Position numbers and translations under genes: made by a program
Origin: Cacajao melanocephalus
Lineage: Eukaryota > Chordata > Mammalia > Primates > Pitheciidae
DNA: 64,000 nt
Assembly: GCA_963573385.1 (NCBI GenBank)
Contig: CAUYLG010041313.1
Span: 21,753 to 85,752 of the forward strand
Reading direction: 5' to 3'
The notes under the pieces: model-generated
The model's database searches: none
The model's input: only the letters and a program-made list of their open reading frames with translations
Told to the model about the DNA's origin: nothing
In this document: one piece after another, positions 1 to 14,275 of the stretch
Numbering within the stretch: the stretch's first letter is position 1
Layout of the letters: every line of letters begins with the position of its first letter

Positions 1-532
<532 letters not shown>

Positions 533-1153
533 AAAATAATCAATCCATGGATAATAATTTTTGGTCACATAAAAAATTGATAAAATTCTTTGGACAGTAA
601 GCCAGCTGATAAATGGATTTTTTATCAGTACACAAAGACAATTATTTGAATATCAAATCAGATATTAAAATTTAAGTGCTTTGAAAACTGAAAAATGATT
701 GGTGAAAAGATTCCTTAGGTTCAGTGGTGAATGGAAATTATCTCATTCTGTCCTCTAGGTGGTGCTAGAATCTAAAAATGAGCAGCCCCATGGTAAATGT
801 GGCGGCTTTGTACAAAATTACCTTTCTTTAATAGATGACATCCCTAAAGGGAGTTTTCAGTCCAACTGACTTTTAGTCCAGAGCCTTCTCCTATATTAAC
901 ATTAGCATAACAGACATCCAACTTCAGTTCCAGTCTTCCAGCTATACCGTTAATTTTTAAACTTTTAATTTTATATGGTTGCCTTTATCCTGTAGAGCCA
1001 TTCAGCATCCATTTCTTTCCACTTTTATAAAAACTTTAGTTTCCATCAAATTTACACTTCTTTTAAATTGACTTTTATATACTCTTATTACTTAAGTGGG
1101 GATGAGGGAGTTGATTTGTCAAGCCATTTGTAAAATCAAAAGAAATCCACATA
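533..1153. other. Unannotated AT-rich DNA
   Basis: I recognise no repeat or exon here. A small perfect hairpin (8-bp arms ctgataaa / tttatcag) lies near 606-628. No reading frame of useful length is present. Confidence 0.5.
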
Positions 1154-1428
1154 TTGGGAGGCCAAGGCAGGTGGATCACTTGAGACCAGGAGTTTGAGAC
1201 CAGCCTGGGCAACGTGGCAAAACCTGTCTCTACTAAAAATACAAAAAATTGGCCAGGTGTGGTGGCACACCCCTGTAGTCCCAGCTATTCAAGAGGCTGA
1301 AGCAGAAGGAATGCTTGAACTCGGGAAGTGGAAGTTGGAGTGAACCACGATCGTGCCAGTGCACTCTACCCTGGGTGACAGAGTAAAGCCCTGTCTCAAA
1401 AACAACAACAAGAAGAACAGAAAAACCA
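1154..1428 (+). mobile_element. Alu, 5'-truncated, sense
   Basis: The copy begins inside the left arm at 'ttgggaggccaaggcagg', runs through the central A-rich linker and right arm, and ends with a mixed A-rich tail containing aac and aag units. About 40 bases of the Alu 5' end are missing. Confidence 0.94.
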
Positions 1429-3304
1429 AACATAGCAAACAATAGCCACATCAGTGAAGAAATTCAGCTGAAGGACCCCAGCCTGCCCCTGCCATCTGTT
1501 GGTGGTAGGAACAGCTGATGTGCTATTACTTTGCTGTGTGATGTGCAGTTTTTAAATGTAAGAAAGTTCATGCATAAAAAGTCATAATAAAAGCTTTGGT
1601 ACCAGGTTCAGGACTTCAATGTGAGCCTAGCCTTATTCATCCACCAAATAAATACATAAATAAATAACCCATAGATTTTTAGACTGTCTTTTTGCCCTTT
1701 ATCTGATGGTTTCTAAAAGCATTTGGATCAAGTAGGAGAGCTGAGAGTCCACAGCACAAGGCATACTGGCCCTGATGTACAGCAAGAACTTAAAGCGTTA
1801 TTGTCTGAGCCCCTGAGCTTCCACTGGAATCTAATGAGTGGCAGGGCTGGTCTTTCAAGGGAGTAGGAAACTGGAAGTTTGTATCTCATGATGTATGTTG
1901 CAAAAGGAAGTATACAGAGCAGCATGCAAACACGTATTGAAGAGTTGTGCAAACAAATAGCTCACTACTGAAAATTCCTCACTGGCCAAAGTACTTTTGC
2001 ACGAGGGGAAGGGTTTGAAAAACAGCTCTTGCCTCCTGGATTCCTTTCTGTGGTGGAAACAAATCAGCTTTTAAAATACAATACCATAGTGGCTTTAAAA
2101 AGTGGTATTTAAGCAGTATGGAAATAGCCTATGAGAAATTAATGCAAAATCAATTCAGGCACATAATTTACATCTGCTGTGTTACCCAGAATGGCTGCCT
2201 TCTATAACTGGAAATCTATGGACCTAATTCTGGGATGACTGGAAGGAGTTTTATTATCTTCTGAGATGTAGCTGAATAATCTGTCACCAGGAGAGAAAAC
2301 CTGTAACCCTTAAGGGATAGCAGAAGCTAGGGCTCTGTTGTTAGAACAAACATACACTTAAAATTAACAGCCAACAAAATAGGTGGTGTTCACAGGTCTA
2401 GACCTTTAAATCCAGCCCTGTGTCCAAACTTGCAGCCTTTCTACATCCATCAGGTTCTGTACTTCCTAAATATAGTCCACGAGCTGTTTCTGCATTGAGA
2501 GTTGACAGTGAATGTCTGGAGGAGACACAATCAAACTCATTGCTGTGCTGGACCTGGCATCCTGGCTTCTCACTCAATCAGTGGGCAAACAGAAAGCCCG
2601 CAGTGGGTCTTCCTCTGTTTCCCATTCCCGCCCTGGGCATGATGCCGACTCAGTTCATCAAAACCATGTGAATTAATTTCCACAAAGTACATTTCAAGTT
2701 CGCAGTTTTGAAAGTAATTATAATGAAAGAGAACAAGCAGCAGCATCCCAGGAGTGGGAGGGGAATGAGAAAAAGATGACCTCCGCAAGTCTTGGGAAGT
2801 TGTTAGTTTCAATAAAAGGGAATTTCAAGGACTAGGAAGTGGGTAAGCGGGTCAAATGCCACAGAGTAGATGAGTAAGATAAGGACTCTATGTGCCCGTT
2901 AGGCTCAGCCTTGAGGGCAGCGCTTTGGGATGCAGTCGTGTGAAGTGAGAGGGGAAGCCGGAGGTTGAGCGATGAGATGAACAGACAAAGGCTGCCTTCT
3001 CTTGTGAAGAGAGGTGGGAGGGGCATTGCCATGTAGAAGCAATAAATAAGAGAGAAGATTTTTTTATGTTGCAAACTTTGTTATAACACTGCATGCCTCT
3101 ATCCAGTGCTGAAATCATAGACTGGGAATTCTAATCTTGCCTGAGGCACCGTCTTCCTGTGAATGGCACATAGTAGGGTTTTGATACATATTTGTAGGAG
3201 GAAGCAAGTCTGCACTCTTGGAACTGCCTATATGCAGCTTATGTTGAAAGCAGCAGTACTTTTTAATCAGATTGAAAGATTTCCACCCTCTTCTTTTTTA
3301 AGGT
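1429..3304. other. Unannotated unique-looking DNA
   Basis: About 1.9 kb without a recognised repeat. Several short open frames exist on both strands, but they overlap, lack splice-site context that I can support, and match no protein I know. A block at about 2020-2103 resembles 3739-3820 (separate entry). Confidence 0.45.
2020..2103 (+). repeat. Diverged local repeat, copy 1 (with 3739-3820)
   Basis: The block starting 'cagctcttgcctcctgg' shares order and spacing of words (cagctctt, cctcctg, cttttaaa, taccata, cttttaaaa) with the stretch just after the Alu tail at 3739. By-eye identity is roughly 75%. It is either an old tandem duplication or two pieces of an unrecognised repeat family. Confidence 0.35.
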
Positions 3305-3390
3305 TTTGCAGGTCTCAGTTGTGTGACCTGGGACTAGTTGCTTCGCTTCTCTGGGCCTCAACTTCTTCATGTATAAAAGTATAAAAGTGC
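3305..3390 (+). mobile_element. MIR fragment, sense
   Basis: The words 'tgtgtgacctgggactag', 'tctctgggcctcaacttc' and 'ttcatgtataaaa' follow the MIR core and its 3' part in order. It is short and diverged. Confidence 0.6.
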
Positions 3391-3419
3391 ATGGTTTATG
3401 TACATATAAGAGTGCATAC

Positions 3420-3820
<401 letters not shown>

Positions 3821-4159
3821 TGCCAAATACAATACCAAAAAAGTTTTAAAAAAATAAAATGAGTCTACAGCGATGGCTTGCCTAATTGTGCTTGTGAAGG
3901 AAAGAAACCACAGCATCATGTCAGGGTCACAGCAGCCCAGCTGTATCAGGGCTGTGTGGCTCTGGAGGGCTGGGTGGGGAGACAGCTCTCCTGTACCAAG
4001 GCAGCCATGGCTCATGGCTGAGGCCATGGCCGGCTGGGGCGACAGCCTCTATGCTTCAAGAAAGGCCCAGAGGGAGGGCCTGGGTGTGTGCAAGCCCAGA
4101 ACAGGCCTCTGGCAGCACTCCATGAGATCCTGACCAACTCCAAGCCAGACAGCCCCTTG
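3821..4159. other. Unannotated, locally GC-richer DNA
   Basis: An open frame of 86 codons spans about 3873-4133 on the plus strand, in a stretch containing a short internal near-repeat ('gctgggtggggagacagc' and 'gctggggcgacagcc'). The predicted peptide has no family features I recognise, so I do not call a gene. Confidence 0.4.
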
Positions 4160-4403
4160 AGCTAGTCATCTATCCTCTCCAGGCCTTGGCTTTCTCCCTG
4201 TATAGGGACATGGCACTGGATGAGCTCTACAGCTCAAACTTCTGATTGACAACTGTCTTCAATCCTACAAACTAACAATCCTACAAAAAAAATCTCAGTG
4301 TGAGAGAGGGACCCTGTAAAAAAAATGCACTAAGAGTTCATTGGTATATAGTGAGAGACAGAAAAAGACATTTATGCAGGTGTGTGAATATAAGGAAATG
4401 CAA
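4160..4403 (+). repeat. Local direct duplication, copy A
   Basis: About 245 bp, near 90% identical by eye to 5928-6178, in the same orientation about 1.77 kb apart. Both copies contain the same internal doublet 'caatcctacaaa' x2 separated by 'ctaa'. The 5' half has a MIR-like 'cctctccaggccttggc' stretch, but homology continues well past any MIR. Confidence 0.8.
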
Positions 4404-4614
4404 GAACACTGAGAGAACCCGGGCAAACCCCCGGGGGGAGCCTCCAGGCCGTACACCTCTGTCACACTGAGTAACCAGTCCTCACCTGTACCCATGATGA
4501 GGTGAACTGAGGGGTTTCTTAGGAAGTGGCCCAAAATGAGACAGAGCAGCAATCTTACAGAAGCAGGCTGTCCATGGCATAGAGGCAGGGGTGCCCAGAG
4601 GTTACTACCCTGCC
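4404..4614. other. Unannotated spacer
   Basis: No repeat is recognised. It includes the perfect 10-bp palindrome cccccggggg near 4430. Confidence 0.4.
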
Positions 4615-4900
4615 TTGGGAGTCGGGCGGGTCTGGGTTGAAATTGTGGCCTCATCACTTACCTTGGGCAAATCGCTCAACTTCTGACCCTCAGCTACTCA
4701 TCTACCAAATGTGGTTAATAATAAGGCCTGCCTCCATGTATACCTATGTAACAAACCTGCACATTCTGCACATGTATCCCAAAACTTAAAGTAAAATTTT
4801 AAAAAAAGAAACAAATAATAATAGGGCCTACCTCAAAGGGCTGATGGGAAGATTTGAGGAGATAAGGCAGGGTCGCCATGTTGGGCCCACAATGGCTGCT
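4615..4900 (+). mobile_element. MIR, sense, split by a short L1 insertion
   Basis: MIR words occur in order: 'gtggcctcatcacttacc', 'gggcaaatcgctcaactt', then after the insertion 'aataatagggcctacctc' and 'gatttgaggagataa'. The L1 3' end interrupts the conserved 'ataataa..cctacctc' segment and duplicates it as its target site. Confidence 0.75.
4735..4813 (+). mobile_element. Very short L1 3' end with target-site duplication
   Basis: The sequence 'cctatgtaacaaacctgc' through 'cccaaaacttaaagtaaa' is the extreme 3' end of a primate-age L1, followed by an A-rich tail. It is flanked by near-identical copies of the MIR target: 4717-4734 and 4814-4834. Only about 75 bases of L1 were copied. Confidence 0.85.
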
Positions 4901-5415
4901 TTTTCCTTAAGTCAGCAACTCTAACTCCTGCCATCCTCTACTTTTGTCCTTCACTGAAAAGCAACATTTCTAAATGTTACTTCCAATTCCTGATGTTTCA
5001 TCAGCTTCTAGGGAGAGTAACAACTCCCTTCCTTGTTCCCACAAAGATCCAGGATCGAAGTCGGGGAGGGGTTGGTGATAAAATTGTTTTTCTTCTTTCT
5101 AAAGGTCAGAGAGTAAGTTCATGTTTCTCTCACTGGTTTCTCTTTGACTCATCTTAGTGCCTGACGCAAATTATGCATTTCCTGTCTCCCTCTCTTTATC
5201 TGAAAAACGGGCTTTATTTCATCTTTTTCCCTCCCTGCCTTTCAGCACAACCTCACAGTTTTGAGACCTACAATCTATAAACTGCATTCAAATGTTCTGC
5301 TTCTGACTTTGTCTTTCAGGAGATATTCTAGATTCCATTCTAGAATACTTAGAATAGTAAGAAATGGGGGGACTTGTTCTGCAGTGGTATCATTGGAGAA
5401 CAATACCACAGAGCT
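4901..5415. other. Unannotated DNA
   Basis: No recognisable repeat, RNA gene or exon in about 500 bases of mixed, moderately pyrimidine-rich sequence. Confidence 0.45.
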
Positions 5416-5622
5416 GAGGTTTTCAATTTGGGTGATTTTGCCCCTGAGGGGACATTTGCCAATATCTGGAGACATTTTTGGTGATCACAATGGGTGGTGC
5501 GGAAGGAGGATGCTACGGCATCTAGTGGGTAAAAGCCAGGGATGCTGCTAAACATTTTGTATTGCACGGAACAGCCCCATGAGAAAGAACTGTCTGGCCT
5601 CAAATGCCAATAGTGCCATAAA
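5416..5622 (+). mobile_element. MER20-type hAT-Charlie DNA transposon fossil
   Basis: Almost the full ~219-bp nonautonomous element is visible: 'ggtgattttgcccctgagg', 'ggagacatttttggtgatca', 'catctagtgggtaaaagcc', 'gggatgctgctaaacatt' and 'aatgccaatagtgcca'. It has no coding capacity. Confidence 0.85.
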
Positions 5623-5927
5623 GGATCTCAACATGTGAATTTTCCTCAATCACTTCTTCTTTTTCCTTTTACATTGTTGTCCTTAGTTTCAGTTCTCATC
5701 CTCTCCTCCCTCATCCAGACTCTCCTTCCTCTCTGCTGTCAATTTTTCTACTCCTTCCCCTTCTTACTTCTAAGTGCTTTCTCATCCTCCCTTCTACTCT
5801 ATCATTGTTCGGTGTTCCCTTCAAATGTCACCATCGTTTCCCATTTAGTGACCCTCCTTCAAAATTCCCAGCCTTTGGAATATACTCTCTAAATTGCCAT
5901 TCCAGCTTGGTCACTAAGTAGCTGGAG
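5623..5927. other. Pyrimidine-rich unannotated DNA, possible L2
   Basis: A C+T-rich stretch on the plus strand. The words 'tcaaatgtcaccatcg' and 'agtgaccctccttc' resemble the 3' part of L2, but the match is too weak for a firm call. Confidence 0.3.
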
Positions 5928-6178
5928 AGCCTCTTGGGCCAACTGTCTCACCTCTCCAGGCGTTGGCTTTCTCCCTGTAAATGGACATGGCACTGGATGA
6001 GCTTTACAGCTCAAACTTGTGATTGACAACTGTGTTCAATCCTACAAACTAACAATCCTACAAAAAATCTCAGTGTGAGAGAGGGACCCTGTAAAAGAAA
6101 TTCACTAAGAGTTTATTGGAATACAGTAAGGAAGAAAAAAGACATTTATGCAGGTTTGTGAATATATGGAAATTCAAT
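5928..6178 (+). repeat. Local direct duplication, copy B
   Basis: Partner of 4160-4403, with the same order of words from 'cctctccagg' to 'gcaggtttgtgaatat'. Differences are scattered substitutions and A-run length changes, implying an old event followed by independent decay. Confidence 0.8.
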
Positions 6179-6234
6179 CCTGCTAGGGCAGTTGAAGGTA
6201 AGGTAAAATAAGTAGGTGGCTAACATTTTCAAAG

Positions 6235-6790
6235 AAATCTATGGAAAAATTAAATGAGCTAAAACAATATTGATTGCAGCATTATTAATAATAATAGCAA
6301 TTGGAGACAATATAAATAGCCAACAATTGGAAATTGAGAAAAAAATTGGTCATTATTTATATGATAAAATACCATGCAGGCATTAAAAATGATAATTATT
6401 ATTAATAACATGGACAATGCTTACATTCAGGTCAAAAAATTATATGTAGTATATACGCATATTTACTCATACTCATATTTGGTAAAAAAGAATATCATGA
6501 CCTATAGTGAATATATTTATTTAAATAATTTTGTCTTTTTTTACTTCACAGGTAATACATGTTTATTTGCAAATAATTTAAAAAGCTCAGATAAGAAAAG
6601 GAAGAAAAAATTATCTGTAATTCTGCCACCAGAGTTAACCCCTGATACATGATTGTCCTTTTTCAGTCATTAAAATAAAAATGGGCCTATACTGCTTTTG
6701 TAAGCTCCATTTTTTTTTCCTTGTCATTAAATAATCCTCTGCAAGGACATTTACATTAGTGGCACAGTATTCCTTTGTATCTGTTCTGGA
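6235..6790 (+). mobile_element. Old L1M 3' end, sense
   Basis: The sequence follows the end of old L1 ORF2 and its 3' UTR: 'attgcagcattattaat', 'aaaataccatgcaggcat', 'ggtaatacatgtttattt', 'tctgccaccagagttaacc' and 'cacagtattcctttg'. It is highly diverged and non-functional. Confidence 0.65.
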
Positions 6791-7784
6791 TTTAACTTGA
6801 AGACTGGAGTGGCAAAGAAACTTTTAAAAAATGGAGAATATCAGTTCACAGTCAGCAACCTGGTATACCTGAAGTATTGTTGCTTCTCTTCATTAGTAAT
6901 CATGGACTCAACATAGAGCAGAGACTTCAGTCATGTTGGCTTGTTAGCTCCTATCATAAAACCATACATTGGCCAGTTTGGGTGGGGACAATGGAAGGGA
7001 AGACCTTTCCCTCCCACTCCACCTCCCTATTAAATGAGTGAATAGGGGCTTGACCTTCCCACTAACCTATAACCTAAATGTTTGGTTTGATCAACCCAGA
7101 GCAAGAGAATAACCTGTGTGTGTCCCCACTCTCCTCCATTCTACCCCCTACTTCCTCCCTCCATCTGGTTGAGCTGAAGGGGCTGCCCTTTTCCCAAACC
7201 CTTTCTCCAGAATGTTGTGTGGAGGGGCTCCAGGCTCTGTTTGCCATCAGGTTCCCATGACACAGGCTCAGTCTGCATTCTGCTTTCAAGTCTGGGGATG
7301 TTATGTTACCAGATTTATCTGGTTAAAGAAAAAATGCTTACCGGCTCATTTCTTTACTGGGGCACAAGAGCTACTCTGAAAATCCTCTGAGGTTCACAGG
7401 AGGCTTATCTCCAAGATCAAAGCCTCAAGCCCCTCAAGGATGACTGCTCTGGTCAGGCCCATCTGGTCACAATAAAATTCCAACCGGAGTCAAAAGTTGC
7501 CTTAGTTTCCATGCCTCTGCCCTCTGAGTCCCTGTCCCATCCCTTCCCAGCAGGCAGAAAATACCTGACAAATTAAATTTCCCATGTTCTTTGGCGAGTC
7601 AACACGATGGCATTTGTAAAGAGAGGTATAAAAGGGCAGTGCTTCATCCAAAGACATGACATCCAAAGACGTGACTGTGGGGCCTTGGGTGTCCCTGAGG
7701 AGCTGTTTGACCAACAGGTGTTTCCACAGCTTTCCGCTGGGGATGCGCCCACTTCATTCCCACCAGAAGGGTTGGAGTAGGGAG
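6791..7784. other. Unannotated unique-looking DNA
   Basis: About 1 kb without a recognised repeat. Short open frames are present on both strands near 7070-7290 and 7500-7870, but none has supportable protein similarity. Confidence 0.45.
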
Positions 7785-7985
7785 GAAACCAACATTCATT
7801 GAGCCCCACGATGTGCCGGGCACGGTCCCAGGTGCTTTCCATGTTTGTTCTTCATAACACTGTTCACGAGGCATTGTTATCTCAATTTTAACATAGAATC
7901 ACTGAGACTTCAAAAAGTCTTCACTGGCCCAAGAGGCACAGTCAGAACTTGAACACAGGGTTGTTTATTCCAACACGACATCATA
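7785..7985 (-). mobile_element. MIR, antisense
   Basis: Antisense MIR order: 'ttcattgagccccacgatgt', 'gtgctttccatg', 'gaatcactgagacttc', then 'agaggcacagtcagaacttg'. Diverged but collinear with the family. Confidence 0.65.
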
Positions 7986-8275
7986 ACCATCCCATAAGAC
8001 AAGGACTTGTATATTTTTAAGGGAAAAAAAGTGAGTGAGGCTAAATTACACACCTTCTGTGTTCTGGCTTATCTGTTAATACAATGTCTTTGCACGCAGT
8101 AAGCATCTTTAACTGAGCCCTTTGCCCCAGGCATTGTGGATGCTATAGATTTAAAGGACAAGAAAAGTCTCCTCCAATCCACGTGTGTTGGTTCCAGTTA
8201 TTGCCTCTTGTGCCTTCCTTGCCCCTTTGTGGTTGCTTCTGTTCAGTCACAACGGTGAGCCACAGTGCACCTGGA

Positions 8276-8456
8276 GCAGCAGTCCCCGAGTGTGGTCCCC
8301 AGACCAGCAACCTTGTCATCTCCTGGAAACATGTTGGAATTTGATTTCTTAGTTCCACCCCAGACCTGAATCAGAGATTCTGCGAGCGAGACCCACAATC
8401 TGCATTTTAACAAGCACTCCAAGTGATTCTGATGTGCTAATGCTTGAGAACCACTG
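8276..8456. mobile_element. MER5A-type hAT-Charlie DNA transposon fossil
   Basis: About 180 bp with hAT-like ends: the left end decays to 'cagcagtccccgagtgtgg', while the right end keeps 'gagaaccactg'. The interior has 'ccaccccagacctgaatcag', 'aatctgcattttaacaagc' and 'gtgattctgatg'. Length and layout match MER5A. Confidence 0.85.
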
Positions 8457-9566
<1,110 letters not shown>

Positions 9567-9599
9567 TTTCTTAAACTCACATAGAAATTATCTTTACTT

Positions 9600-9745
9600 C
9601 TCTTAGGGCTCTTATTAAATGATATGATATGCTTGCTTGTAAATGTGGTTTGTTTCCATTGCTATATTTTTTCATCTTTGCATCTCCTAGAGTATCATGC
9701 ACAGTGGCAAAGCTTAATGCATAGTTGTGAATGAATGAATGATTT
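9600..9745 (+). mobile_element. L2 3' end, sense
   Basis: The stretch 'tctcctagagtatcatgcac' followed by 'gtgaatgaatgaatga' has the layout of the L2 3' terminus, with its characteristic (gaat) repeats. Strongly diverged. Confidence 0.5.
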
Positions 9746-11089
9746 GGACAACATAAAAAAAATTGAATCCATAGTTATGGATTCAGTTATGTTGGATTCA
9801 TGTTAAAAAACTGATTTTCCATCCCTTATTTTTCTACAAGTTCTCATCAAAATTGATGATATTATTGTTATTTCACTAACAAAGTATTGCCCATTTTATC
9901 TCCTTTCAAAAGCAGGCCAGTTAGAAAGCACACATTACAATACAGAGTTATCAGGGATAACAGCGTCAGTAGAAGCAGATAGTTGCTCCCACAATATCTG
10001 TGGCTTCCATAACTATACAGGAGAAAGAAATGACATATTTTGTTGCTAACTTTCACCTTGAACAGCATAATGGATAGCCAAAACCTAGCAGTTTCTCTTG
10101 CTAAGAATAAGGCAGAAACAACTCTCAAGCAAACACTTTCTGGAACCTTGGAAGACCCCAGTTACAGATATTCGCCTGGCTTGATTCCAAAGTTGGGAAA
10201 GAGACTGTCTGCTCAGAGAAAATCACCTGTATAGGTAGTGAACTACTTCTGCTCCATCTCAATATCCCCATCCATTGAAGATCTTCCTCCAAATGGGCTA
10301 AAAGGATGACGGAGGAGCACTTTTCAGGCCCTCAATCATCAAGCATGCATGTTCAGCACCAAACAGAAACCAGAGTGGCAACCCTGGGTTTACCTTGCAG
10401 CAGGAAGCCTGTTGTTATGGACACACAGATGTGCCTCCAGGGCGGTCATCATTCTGGAAGGTTTTAAATGTCCTTAGAAATCCAAAAGTTAAAGATCTCT
10501 CCAATCACAGGCTATGGACTTCCAGCTCTGTGTGAGGCTTACGTTGCATCTTCTCTCTCGCTTCACAATTGTCATTTCTTATGAAAGACTTTGTAATCTT
10601 TCTGAGTACTCACTCTTCAAGAGGGCAGTCAGCCCTTTCTACCTGACCTTCATTCAGGCAGAGGAAGAGATAGGAAAATGACACCATCATCACAGCATTG
10701 TGCCAGCTACAGCTTGACCTGAAGTGGCCTCGTCTGCTTCTGCCCCACTAAGCAGGATGACTCCCTGGCAGTGTGCAGCCCTCTCTGCTGTCACCTCAGC
10801 CCTGGGACTTGCCTATGATGTGTGCTGGCTCTAAGTGATAAGTCTCTGGGTGATCCTCTGTCATTCTTCCTTTATTTTCTGCTGCATGAAGGTTCTCATA
10901 AAAAGCACATGCATTCCCTAGGTCCACATTTCATTTTGTGTCTATTGTGAAAGTGTTTTCTCTGAATGTCTTGAAGTGCCTGAACAAAAGCTCCATAATC
11001 TTCCCCACATCTCAAGATTAGGTTATAAATGGGCAGTTCATGTTGAGGGTGGTGCCACCGTGGCAGTACCAAAAAGTGCTGTTTGGGAA
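9746..11089. other. Unannotated unique-looking DNA
   Basis: About 1.3 kb without a named repeat. A perfect 22-base palindrome with a 2-base centre lies at 9764-9785. A block near 10215-10330 resembles 11880-11990 at about 70% by eye. Confidence 0.45.
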
Positions 11090-11420
11090 GAATAAATATT
11101 TAATAGTATGGAAAGATGATCACTATATATTATGATACAGGTTATGAAATAATTAACATTATAATACACCATATATACTTGCACGTAAGGATTTGTAAAA
11201 AGGTACCAAAAAGATAAACATTAACAATCCTTATATCTGGTAAGTCAGTGGGATTTTTTGTGTGGTTTTTTTTTTGCATCTTTTTTTTTTTCTTTTTTCT
11301 TCTAGGTACATATGTTTATTTTCCAAATTTTCTACAATGGATAGATTTTGTTTTGGTAATATGAAAAGATGAGCAAAATACATTTTTAATTTTCTAAATA
11401 AATCTGTATCCCAATAATTC
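11090..11420 (+). mobile_element. L1M 3' UTR-like fragment, sense
   Basis: The motifs 'gtatggaaagatgatcac', a T-rich stretch, and 'ttttccaaattttctacaat' resemble the 3' UTR of old L1M or HAL1 elements. The assignment is tentative. Confidence 0.5.
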
Positions 11421-11990
11421 AGTTTGGATTTGTACATCCAAAAAGAAGATGGATTAGTATATCTAGGGCTTCAGGCATACAGCAGGATGCTCTGTGCTCA
11501 GCAGTACAGGGCAGGTGAGCATGGACGGCTGGGACTTGGCACAGGCCCCACCCCTGAGGCAGGCGAGACCTAGGTGTCGTCCCATTTCAGCCAGAGTTGA
11601 CCCCAAAGGAGCCAGTTGGGTAGCAGGTGATCTACAGGAGTCAGGCACATGGGCTTTCTGCCTCAGCCAGATTTGGCAACTCAAACTATGGGGTAAGAGT
11701 ACCAGTGGCCCTCACTCTGAGGGATGAGAAGACCATCTGAGGAGCTGACAGGGGGCCTTGCCTTCCCATAAAGATTGTGTTATATATGCTTCTTACCAGA
11801 GAATGGGCCTAACAGGATCATTCCCTTTCTCTATCTCTTTAGTCATAAACAAAATCTCCTAGAAAGGCCCGTTATTTCATGTAGATAGTGGAAAACTCTC
11901 TGCTCCATCTTCATGGCCCAACTTACTGAAATCTTTCCTCTATTGGGGCTGAAAAAGATGACAAAAGACTATTTCCAGAGGTCCTCATTC
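11421..11990. other. Unannotated DNA
   Basis: About 570 bases with no recognised repeat. Overlapping sense and antisense frames around 11463-11727 lack any recognisable protein features. Confidence 0.4.
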
Positions 11991-13149
<1,159 letters not shown>

Positions 13150-14275
13150 TTCAGTGACCCCTCCTTCTGTCTCCTTTCTGATTCCTCTTTCTGTATCTCT
13201 AAATCGTGGGTTTCCTTCTTAACTCAAGGTGATCTCATCCTGTCCCATAGTTTGAGAACCATTGACGTGTATGTCTCTCCAGCCTTGAGCTTTCTCCTAA
13301 ACCCGAATCTTATGTATCACATCTAATCATACACAATATCTGCTGTGGGATATCTAATACATCTCAAATTTGGCATGTCCAAAATGAAACTCTAGAGTTC
13401 ACTCTTCAAACTGTTCTTCCCCATTTCCCCAATTTCAGGAAATGGTTTCACCATCCATCCAGTTGCTCAAGCCAAGAATGCAAGAGCCAGGCCTATTTTT
13501 TCTTTTTTTCTCACTCCCCACATACAAACTCTCAAGTACTCCCAGTACAAACATATAATCCTAATTCAGCCTCTTCTTTCTATCTCCACAGTTCCTACCT
13601 GGTCCAAGCCACTACCAGCCTCTCAAAGCCCCTTAGCTGACCCTCCTATTCGAACTCTTCATTCCACATTCCAAATAGCAGCCAAGGTGATAAAGAAACA
13701 AAGACAGATGTAAATCAGATCCTGTTCCTCCCATGGTTAAAACCTTTTAATGACCGAGAATGAGACCTGAAGCTCTGGCGTAGGCCTATAAGAGCTATGC
13801 TATTTCTACCTCTCCGATTGTATATTACTCTCCCTCTCTACCATCAGGTTTCAGTCATACTGGCCACTTCCTATTATTCTAAAATGTCGAGCTGTCTCAA
13901 CCTCAGGGCCTTTGTCTTGCTGGCCCCTCTACCTAGAATGCTTTCTCTCCAGATACTTACACACTCAACTTCTCATCATTCAGGTCCCAGTTCAAATCTC
14001 ACTCCTCAGCAAGGCCTTTCATGATCACCTTATTTAATGAGTCATCCCCCAACTTCCACCACTCTCTATTATATATACCTTTTCTACTTTTTTCATAGCA
14101 CTTATCGTTTTCTGAAATTATCTTATGCATATTTTTGTTTTTCTCACTGGAGTAGAGGTTCCATGGGAGCAGAATCTTACCTGTCTTACCCATTACACTA
14201 TTTTCTGCACCTAAAACAGTCTCTGCCATGTATAAAGTAAGCTTTCAATATATATTTTTGAATGAATTGACAGTT
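13150..14275 (+). mobile_element. L2 (CR1-like LINE) ORF2/3' fossil, sense
   Basis: A long L2 copy. The order of words matches the ORF2 3' half and tail: 'catctcaaatttggcatg', 'atccagttgctcaagcc', 'caaatagcagccaaggtg', 'aatcagatcctgttcctc', 'cctcagggcctttgtcttg', 'aggtcccagttcaaatct', 'tgatcaccttatttaa', and a terminal 'ttgaatgaattg'. The reading frame is fully decayed. It is the longest L2 in the window. Confidence 0.8.

Noticed and set aside
4295..4657. 120-codon minus-strand frame
   Set aside because: Crosses the local duplication and a MIR edge. Copy B of the duplication does not preserve the frame, which argues against coding.
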